7,873 bases of DNA. Source: 70-18 sp041691815 (GTDB taxonomy: Bacteria > Pseudomonadota > Alphaproteobacteria > Acetobacterales > Acetobacteraceae). The stretch is from NCBI GenBank assembly GCA_041691815.1, contig JBEPTZ010000170.1, forward strand, positions 1 through 7,873, in the 5' to 3' direction. The position numbers were made by a program, and so were the translations under genes. Below the pieces are notes generated by a model. The model worked only from the letters and a program-made list of their open reading frames with translations. It had not been told where the DNA came from and did no database searches. Positions 1 through 4,317 of the stretch are shown piece by piece (the first letter of the stretch is position 1; each line of letters starts with the position of its first letter).

Positions 1-445
1 GCTGCAGGGTGCCGGTCTCGTTGTTGGCCAGCATCAGGCAGACCAACGCCGGGCCGTCTCGCAGCAGGGCGGCCAGCGCGGCGAGGTCGGCGACGCCATC
101 CTGGTCCACTGGCAGCACGGTGGCGCCGGGGGCGGCGGCGCGCACCGCGTCATGCTCGGTGGCGCCGTGGATCAGCCGGCGGCCGGCGCCAAGGCCCCCA
201 TTTGCGCCAAGTCCGTGGATCGCCAGCGCGTTGGCCTCGGTGCCGCCGGAGGTGAACACCAGATCGGCCGGTGCCGCGCCAAACCGGGCGGCCAGCGACT
301 CGCGCGCCTGCTCCAGCACCCGGCGCGCCGCGCGACCGGCCTCGTGCACCGAGGACGGGTTGCCGCACAGGTCGATCGCTTCCAGCACCGCAGAGCGCGC
401 CTGCGGCCGCAGCGGCTGGGTGGCGTTGGCATCCAGATAGGTCAT
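1..445 (-). CDS. Cysteine desulfurase (NifS/IscS family), N-terminal 148 residues, cut by the window edge
   Basis: This PLP-dependent enzyme takes sulfur from L-cysteine, leaving alanine, and holds it as a persulfide for Fe-S cluster assembly and other thiolation reactions in the cytoplasm. The visible part starts MTYLDANATQPLRP, the usual N-terminus of the family. It continues with SSVHEAGRAAR (residues 31-41), TSGGTEANALAI (65-76, the loop that contacts the PLP phosphate), GATEHDAV (94-101, with the active-site His98) and ANNETGTLQ (140-148) at the edge. The PLP lysine and the catalytic cysteine loop lie beyond the window; family members are about 360-400 residues. The ATG (445-443) overlaps the TGA of the upstream regulator as ATGA, with no strong Shine-Dalgarno, so translation is probably coupled. 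NifS, IscS and the group near suf operons cannot be told apart from this fragment, so no symbol is given. Confidence 0.95.
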   Translation of the reverse strand, partial: MTYLDANATQPLRPQARSAVLEAIDLCGNPSSVHEAGRAARRVLEQARESLAARFGAAPADLVFTSGGTEANALAIHGLGANGGLGAGRRLIHGATEHDAVRAAAPGATVLPVDQDGVADLAALAALLRDGPALVCLMLANNETGTLQ

Positions 446-942
446 GCCGGCTGGCGCAGGCCAACTGGCTGGGCCAGCCGCTCCGGTTGAACGGCGCGGC
501 CGATGACCCGGCCCGCCAGCACATCGGCAAGCGTGATGGCATCGAGGAACAGGCCGATCTGCCGGCCGAGCTCACCCCACAGTTCATGCGTCTGGCACAT
601 GGTCATCGCGCCGTCCGGGGCCTGCATACAGCCGCCGCTGCCGGGGATGCAGCGGGTGGCGCGCAAGGTCTCGTCAACGGCGCACACGACGTCGCCGATG
701 CTGATCTGGCCCGGTGGGCGTGCCAGCCGGTAGCCGCCACTGGGACCGCGGGCGGAGGTCACCAGCCCGGCCCGGCGCAGGCCGCCGAACAGCTGCTCCA
801 GGTAGCACAGGCTCAGCTGCTGGCTGGTGGCGATCTCGTGCAGGGTCACCGGGCCGCACGGCGAGACGGCGTCGCGGCAGGAGCGGCCGGCCAGTTCGAC
901 CATCGCCATCACCGCGTAGCGGCCGCGCGTGGAAAGCTGCAT
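442..942 (-). CDS. iscR: Rrf2-family Fe-S cluster regulator, IscR-like
   Basis: A 166-residue DNA-binding protein of the Rrf2 family, most like IscR, which controls Fe-S assembly genes and senses cluster status by binding a [2Fe-2S] cluster. It opens MQLSTRGRYAVMAMVELA and has the winged helix with SLCYLEQLFGGLRRAGLV (residues 44-61) and the wing RGPSGGYRLAR (65-75). The region after the dimer helix has Cys98, Cys105, Cys116 and His119 followed by LW, matching the Cys-Cys-Cys-His ligand set of E. coli IscR (C92, C98, C104, H107), though with wider spacing. That favours a cluster-binding sensor over a ligand-free Rrf2 protein. The ATG at 942-940 is 4 bp past the cysE stop and has a strong Shine-Dalgarno GGGAGGG (956-950) 7 nt upstream. 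The TGA overlaps the desulfurase start. Autoregulation of the operon is likely by analogy, but I found no operator. Confidence 0.93.
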   Translation of the reverse strand: MQLSTRGRYAVMAMVELAGRSCRDAVSPCGPVTLHEIATSQQLSLCYLEQLFGGLRRAGLVTSARGPSGGYRLARPPGQISIGDVVCAVDETLRATRCIPGSGGCMQAPDGAMTMCQTHELWGELGRQIGLFLDAITLADVLAGRVIGRAVQPERLAQPVGLRQPA

Positions 943-946
943 GGCG

Positions 947-1651
947 CTACCCTCCCACCGTGGCGTCATCCGGTTTGGCCGGGACGGGAGCGGGCGGCAA
1001 CACCCTGGCGACCCGACACTCCAGCTCCGACAACTCGGCGCGCAGGCTCTCGATGTCGCGCAGCAGCGGGTCCAGCACGCCCTCGGCCGGGGTGCCGTAG
1101 GCGTCGAAACCGGGGCGCCGGCCGGCGCGGGCCACCCGCCGCTCGACCGGCCGGGCCGGGATGCCGACCATGGTGGCACCTGGCGGCACCGCCTCCAGCA
1201 CCACCGCGTTCGAGCCGATGCGGGCGTTGTCGCCGACCGTGAACGGGCCGAGGATCTTGGCGCCGGCGCCGATGATGACGCCATTGCCGATGGTCGGGTG
1301 GCGCTTGCCGTGCGACAGCGAGGTGCCGCCGAGGGTCACCTGGTGGTACATATATACGTCGTCGCCCACCTCGGCGGTCTCGCCGATCACCACCCCCATG
1401 CCGTGATCGATGATCAGCCGGCGGCCGATGCGCGCCGCCGGATGGATCTCGATGCCGGTGAGAAAGCGGCCGAGATGCGAGAATCCGCGCCCGAGCAGAT
1501 ACAGCCGCCGCCGCCACAGCGCATGGGCGATGCGGTGCCAGAGCAGCGCGTGCAGGCCCGGATAGCACAGCAGCACCTCCAGCCCGGAGCGCGCCGCGGG
1601 GTCGTTCTGCCGGTAGGCCCGGATCGACTCACGCAAAAACATGAAGGCCAT
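947..1651 (-). CDS. cysE: Serine O-acetyltransferase
   Basis: Transfers acetyl from acetyl-CoA to L-serine, giving O-acetylserine, the direct precursor of cysteine; cytoplasmic. The 234-residue product has a short helical N-terminal part (residues 1-65) and a left-handed beta-helix of hexapeptide repeats. Family motifs are IEIHPAARIG (67-76), DHGMGVVIGETAEVGDDVYM (82-101, with Asp82-His83 matching the E. coli Asp157-His158 pair), QVTLGGT (104-110), KRHP (116-119, matching Arg192-His193) and VGIPARPV (162-169). It is shorter than E. coli CysE (273 residues) because the N-terminal helical domain is reduced, as in many non-enterobacterial SATs. After the beta-helix there is a tail of about 60 residues with a charged helix and a Pro/Ala-rich end. 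The ATG at 1651 has a GGAA-like Shine-Dalgarno about 7 nt upstream; Met4 is an alternative start. It is the first gene of the unit with iscR and the desulfurase, an order similar to cysE2-iscR-iscS in Azotobacter. Confidence 0.96.
   Translation of the reverse strand: MAFMFLRESIRAYRQNDPAARSGLEVLLCYPGLHALLWHRIAHALWRRRLYLLGRGFSHLGRFLTGIEIHPAARIGRRLIIDHGMGVVIGETAEVGDDVYMYHQVTLGGTSLSHGKRHPTIGNGVIIGAGAKILGPFTVGDNARIGSNAVVLEAVPPGATMVGIPARPVERRVARAGRRPGFDAYGTPAEGVLDPLLRDIESLRAELSELECRVARVLPPAPVPAKPDDATVGG
950..956 (-). promoter_or_regulatory. Strong ribosome binding site of iscR inside the end of cysE
   Basis: On the minus strand GGGAGGG lies 7 nt before the ATG at 942 and overlaps the cysE TAG stop (949-947) region. 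This fixes the iscR start and shows that cysE and iscR share one transcript with an intergenic gap of only 4 bp. Confidence 0.8.
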
Positions 1652-1665
1652 GCGACATTTCCATT

Positions 1666-1694
1666 ATGAAAACCCGATCTGCCCAGCCTATAAT
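1666..1694 (+). promoter_or_regulatory. Putative sigma70-type promoter on the plus strand
   Basis: A perfect TATAAT (1689-1694) is preceded by ATGAAA (1666-1671, 4 of 6 matches to TTGACA) at a 17-bp spacing. Transcription would start near 1701. A consensus -10 box is notable in such GC-rich DNA. The next clear protein start on this strand is 2144, so the transcript would be either a small RNA or a leader of about 440 nt for the hydrolase gene. The element lies just upstream of cysE, so it could also affect that gene. No experiment supports it; the call is from consensus match only. Confidence 0.4.
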
Positions 1695-1700
1695 CGGTTG

Positions 1701-1860
1701 CGTCCGGGGTGCCCCGGGTTCTTGCCGGCAACTGGCTGCGCGAGCGGATACCCAGCCGGTGTCTGGTAAGGGAGATGGGGCCGGGCGGAGCAGGTTCAAA
1801 CCGGGTGTTCCAGCGTTTTTGCGGCGCTTTTCGTAAAAGCCGGCTTCATGGGGCGCCTTC
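1701..1860 (+). ncRNA. Candidate small structured RNA (family not recognised)
   Basis: This stretch starts about 7 nt after a TATAAT box and holds no convincing reading frame. It can fold on itself. Positions 1706-1715 can pair with 1850-1859 (10 pairs including G-U). GCCGGCAA near 1724-1731 can pair with TTGCGGC near 1819-1825 with one bulge. ACTGGCTG (1731-1738) can pair with CAGCCGGT (1753-1760) as a local hairpin. Near the 3' end GCTTTT and AAAAGC form a small hairpin. A length of about 160 nt and a closed-rod outline would suit a 6S-type RNA, but I do not recognise the 6S consensus. It is not a tRNA, RNase P RNA or SRP RNA by their usual motifs. Pairing by chance is common at this GC content, so this is a hypothesis. 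Confidence 0.25.
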
Positions 1861-2143
1861 GGCGAGGAGGGTAGGCTGATGTCGATGATATCTGGTTTGG
1901 ACGCAGTCTAGCCAATCCTGACCGGACAGGTCAAGAATCGCGGATCGGGACGGAAACAAGGGAGACATGTCGATCCGGCGCTGGTCGCCGGTTGTATTGC
2001 GGCGCAGCATAACCCACCTCAGAAGGGTGCGTTTGCGGCTGCGGCAGTATTCACCATCGCGGCCCGCTCCGGTCGCATAACGCGTCGCTACCGCCCGGCC
2101 ACTTGCCGGCCGTGTGCAAACAGGAAATGGATTTCGGAACACC

Positions 2144-2809
2144 ATGCCTGAAGTCATGTTCGCTGGCCCTGACGGCCGGCTTGAAGGCCGTTACCATCAT
2201 TCCAAGGAGGCAGGCGCCCCGCTGGCGCTGATCCTGCACCCGCACCCGCTGCATGGCGGGACGATGAACAACCGCATCTCGTATACGATGTACCAGTCGT
2301 TCCAGAAGCTCGGCTTCTCGGTGATGCGCTTCAATTTCCGCGGTGTCGGCCGCAGCCAGGGCCGCTATGATGGCGGCATCGGTGAGATCGGTGACGCCGC
2401 CGCGGCGCTGGACTGGATGCAGACCGTCAACCCCAGCCATGGCGGGCTGTGGATTTCCGGCTACTCATTCGGCGCCTTCATCGGCATGCAGTTGCTGATG
2501 CGCCGGCCGGAAATCTCCGGCTGGGTCAGCGTGGCGCCGCCGGCCAACCACTACGATTTCGGCTTCCTGGCACCCTGCCCGTGCGGCGGGCTGATGCTGC
2601 ATGGCGACAATGACGAACTGGTGCCGGAATCTGCGGTCAAGAAACTGGTGGACAAGCTGAACACCCAGAAGGGCGTGCAGGTGGATTACCGCGTCGTACC
2701 CGGCGCCGACCATGTGTTCGCCACCCAGTCCGACATTGTCGGCGGTGCGCTGGAAGATCACGTGAAGCGCAGCATGGCGCGGCGCACCATGGCGCTCGCC
2801 GCCGACTGA
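2144..2809 (+). CDS. Alpha/beta hydrolase of the COG2945 type, substrate unknown
   Basis: A 221-residue single-domain cytoplasmic hydrolase with no signal peptide. The N-terminal motif LHPHPLHGGTMNN (residues 31-43) and FNFRGVGRSQG (64-73, oxyanion-hole region) are characteristic of the COG2945 group. The catalytic triad can be read as Ser108 in GYSFGA (nucleophile elbow), Asp157 in HGDNDELVP (153-161) and His190 in PGADHVF. The length is normal for the group and nothing is missing. The physiological substrate of these proteins is not established; esterase or thioesterase activity is a family-level guess. The ATG at 2144 has CGGAA a few bases upstream, and the protein alignment starts with PEVMFAGPDG. 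An upstream GTG at 2114 in the same frame would add ten residues of no family character and was rejected. It is transcribed singly and ends at a strong terminator. Confidence 0.92.
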   Translation: MPEVMFAGPDGRLEGRYHHSKEAGAPLALILHPHPLHGGTMNNRISYTMYQSFQKLGFSVMRFNFRGVGRSQGRYDGGIGEIGDAAAALDWMQTVNPSHGGLWISGYSFGAFIGMQLLMRRPEISGWVSVAPPANHYDFGFLAPCPCGGLMLHGDNDELVPESAVKKLVDKLNTQKGVQVDYRVVPGADHVFATQSDIVGGALEDHVKRSMARRTMALAAD

Positions 2810-2827
2810 GCCGGCCGCAAGGCCCCG

Positions 2828-2867
2828 AACAACCCCTGGAATCACCCGATTCCAGGGGTTGTTTTTT
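2828..2867 (+). terminator. Rho-independent terminator after the hydrolase gene
   Basis: A perfect 15-bp inverted repeat, AACAACCCCTGGAAT (2828-2842) and its complement (2849-2863), encloses a 6-nt loop. A run of six T residues (2862-2867) starts inside the right arm. It begins 18 bp after the hydrolase stop. The A-rich left foot is short, so the main direction is plus. It separates the hydrolase from tyrS, so tyrS should have its own promoter in the 80 bp that follow. Confidence 0.93.
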
Positions 2868-2949
2868 GCCCGGCATTCTCATCCGCGCCGGGCTGTGCTA
2901 GCCGAAGCGCCGTATTCCCCAAGCACTGCATTCCAGGGACCGGCGCACC

Positions 2950-4194
2950 ATGACCACCAGCGATTTTCTGCATGAAGCCACCGCACGCGGCTTCGTTTTC
3001 CAGTGCACCGACAGCGAGGCGCTGGACGCCGCCCTGCGCGCCGGCCCGGTCGCCGGCTATATCGGCTTCGACGCCACCGCCAATTCGCTGCATGTCGGCA
3101 GCCTGGTGCAGATCATGCTGCTGCGGCTGCTGCAGCGCACCGGCAACAAGCCGGTGACCCTGATGGGCGGCGGCACCAGCCGCATCGGCGACCCCTCGTT
3201 TCGCGACGAGGCGCGGCAGATGCTGACCGACGCGCAGATCGCCGAGAACCTGGCCGGCATCCGCCGCTGCTTCGACCCGTTCATCCGCTTCAATGACAGC
3301 GCGACCGGCGCGATCATGCCGAACAACGCCGACTGGCTGGATAAGCTCGGCTATATCGAGCTGCTGCGCGAGGTCGGCGTGCACTTCTCGGTCAATCGCA
3401 TGCTTTCTTTCGACAGCGTGAAATCGCGGCTGGACCGGGACCAGGGGCTGACCTTCCTGGAGTTCAACTACTCCATCCTGCAAAGCTATGATTTCCGCGA
3501 GTTGAACCGCCGCCACGGCGTCAGCCTGCAGATGGGCGGCTCCGACCAGTGGGGCAACATCGTCTCCGGCATCGATCTCACCCGCCGCACCGACCAGAAG
3601 CAGGTGTTCGGCCTGACCACGCCGCTGATCGCCACCGCCTCCGGCGCCAAGATGGGCAAGTCGGCCCAGGGCGCGGTGTGGCTGACTGCCGACCGGCTGC
3701 CGGTGTTCGACTATTGGCAATACTGGCGCAACACCGAGGACGCCGATGTCGGCCGCTTCCTCAAGCTGTTCACCGATATTCCGCTGACCGAGATAGCCCG
3801 GCTGGAGGCGCTCGGCGGCGCCGAGATCAACGAGGCCAAGAAAATTCTGGCCACCGAGGCCACCGCACTCGCCCACGGCCGCGCCGCCGCGGACGCCGCC
3901 GCCGAGACCGCCCGCCAGACCTTCGAGACCGGCGGCACCGCCGGGGACCTGCCGCGCGTCGCCATCCCGGCCGCCGAACTGGGCGACGGCATCCCGGCTT
4001 TCCGCCTGTTCGCGCTGGCTGGGCTGGCCGCCAGCAACGCCGAGTCCCGCCGGCTGATCCGCGGCGGCGGGGCGCGGGTGGACGACAAGGTCGTCACCGA
4101 CGAGGGCATGGTCGTCAGCGCCGATGCGTTGCGCACCGGGGTGAAACTGTCATCCGGGCGGAAGTTGCATCGGATGGCAGTCGCAGAGAAGTAA
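2950..4194 (+). CDS. tyrS: Tyrosyl-tRNA synthetase
   Basis: Charges tRNA-Tyr with tyrosine in two ATP-driven steps; cytoplasmic homodimer and essential. The 414-residue protein is full length. The Rossmann-fold class I domain carries the HIGH-type motif as HVGS (residues 48-51, in FDATANSLHVGS), then MGGGTSRIGDPS (72-83), the tyrosine pocket FNYSILQSYDF (172-182), QMGGSDQWGNI (194-204) and the KMSKS loop as KMGKS (234-238). The C-terminal 60 or so residues (RLIRGGGARVDDKVVTDE) form the S4 RNA-binding domain. KMGKS in place of KMSKS is common in the bacterial TyrS1 type. The ATG at 2950 has AGGGA (2935-2939) 10 nt upstream, a somewhat long spacing. The gene stands alone between the hydrolase terminator and the convergent hairpins. 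I saw no T-box or other leader. Confidence 0.98.
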   Translation: MTTSDFLHEATARGFVFQCTDSEALDAALRAGPVAGYIGFDATANSLHVGSLVQIMLLRLLQRTGNKPVTLMGGGTSRIGDPSFRDEARQMLTDAQIAENLAGIRRCFDPFIRFNDSATGAIMPNNADWLDKLGYIELLREVGVHFSVNRMLSFDSVKSRLDRDQGLTFLEFNYSILQSYDFRELNRRHGVSLQMGGSDQWGNIVSGIDLTRRTDQKQVFGLTTPLIATASGAKMGKSAQGAVWLTADRLPVFDYWQYWRNTEDADVGRFLKLFTDIPLTEIARLEALGGAEINEAKKILATEATALAHGRAAADAAAETARQTFETGGTAGDLPRVAIPAAELGDGIPAFRLFALAGLAASNAESRRLIRGGGARVDDKVVTDEGMVVSADALRTGVKLSSGRKLHRMAVAEK

Positions 4195-4196
4195 GT

Positions 4197-4220
4197 CTTC
4201 TTTGTTTGAAAACAAAGAAG
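4197..4220. repeat. AT-rich inverted repeat A in the tyrS-clpB gap
   Basis: CTTCTTTGTTT and AAACAAAGAAG pair perfectly over 11 bp around a 2-nt centre, starting 2 bp after the tyrS stop. It is followed by an A-run on the plus strand, so it is not a classic plus-strand terminator by itself. It is the first of three consecutive hairpins and resembles hairpin C (4289-4310). Confidence 0.8.
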
Positions 4221-4222
4221 CA

Positions 4223-4287
4223 AAAAAACTTCATCCACTTGGCTTCGGAGCAGCGGCGCCACTGAGCCCAAATGGATGAAGTTTTTT
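4223..4287. terminator. Bidirectional terminator between convergent tyrS and clpB
   Basis: A perfect 15-bp inverted repeat has left arm AAAAAACTTCATCCA (4223-4237) and right arm TGGATGAAGTTTTTT (4273-4287). The loop is 35 nt, and four more pairs (TTGG with CCAA) extend the stem after one mismatch. The stem ends in a T-run on either strand, as expected for a terminator serving two converging genes. The loop is unusually long and GC-rich compared with ordinary intrinsic terminators. Confidence 0.75.
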
Positions 4288-4288
4288 G

Positions 4289-4310
4289 GTTCTTTTTTTC
4301 AAAAAAGAAC
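4289..4310. repeat. AT-rich inverted repeat C next to the clpB stop
   Basis: GTTCTTTTTT and AAAAAAGAAC form a perfect 10-bp inverted repeat around a 2-nt centre. It starts 1 bp after the central terminator stem and ends 7 bp before the clpB stop codon (4320-4318). It mirrors hairpin A on the other side of the central stem. I associate this kind of sequence with repeated intergenic elements in Acetobacteraceae, from memory and not from a search. Confidence 0.75.
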
Positions 4311-4317
4311 TGCTTCC

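Larger units (their letters stand above)
1652..2143. other. Long intergenic region between divergent cysE and the hydrolase gene
   Basis: This 492-bp gap has no gene I can support. It contains the plus-strand promoter-like site and the foldable stretch described separately. It also has a small hairpin with stem TGACC/GGTCA (1919-1933), without a T-run. Two tiny plus-strand frames follow purine-rich Shine-Dalgarno-like sequences: ATG 1879 (10 codons, after GAGGAGGG) and ATG 1967 (37 codons, ten arginines, after AAGGGAG). A 103-codon frame on the minus strand (2157-1846) has far lower third-position GC than the surrounding genes and no family motif. Regulatory DNA for both flanking genes must lie here. 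Confidence 0.6.

Noticed and set aside
271..1242. A 323-codon plus-strand frame across the desulfurase, iscR and cysE genes
   Set aside because: It is antisense to three genes with clear family motifs, and its product is a low-complexity Arg/Pro/Ala sequence.
1786..1806. tRNA T-arm-like sequence around GGTTCAAACC
   Set aside because: No acceptor, D or anticodon arms can be placed around it at tRNA distances, so it is not a tRNA or tmRNA end.
1919..1933. TGACC/GGTCA hairpin as a terminator
   Set aside because: The stem is only 5 bp and no T-run follows.
2114..2143. Upstream GTG start for the alpha/beta hydrolase
   Set aside because: It adds ten residues outside the usual family N-terminus, whereas ATG 2144 has a nearby GGAA and fits the family start.
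1846..2157. A 103-codon minus-strand frame in the long intergenic gap, including an inner 40-codon frame from 1968
   Set aside because: Third-position GC of the inner frame is about 60 percent, far below the neighbouring genes. There is no recognised motif, and it overlaps the hydrolase start.
2842..3876. A 344-codon minus-strand frame opposite tyrS
   Set aside because: It lies entirely over tyrS apart from its tail, crosses the strong terminator at 2828-2867, and has the repetitive Ala/Gly/Val/Gln composition of a codon-bias shadow.
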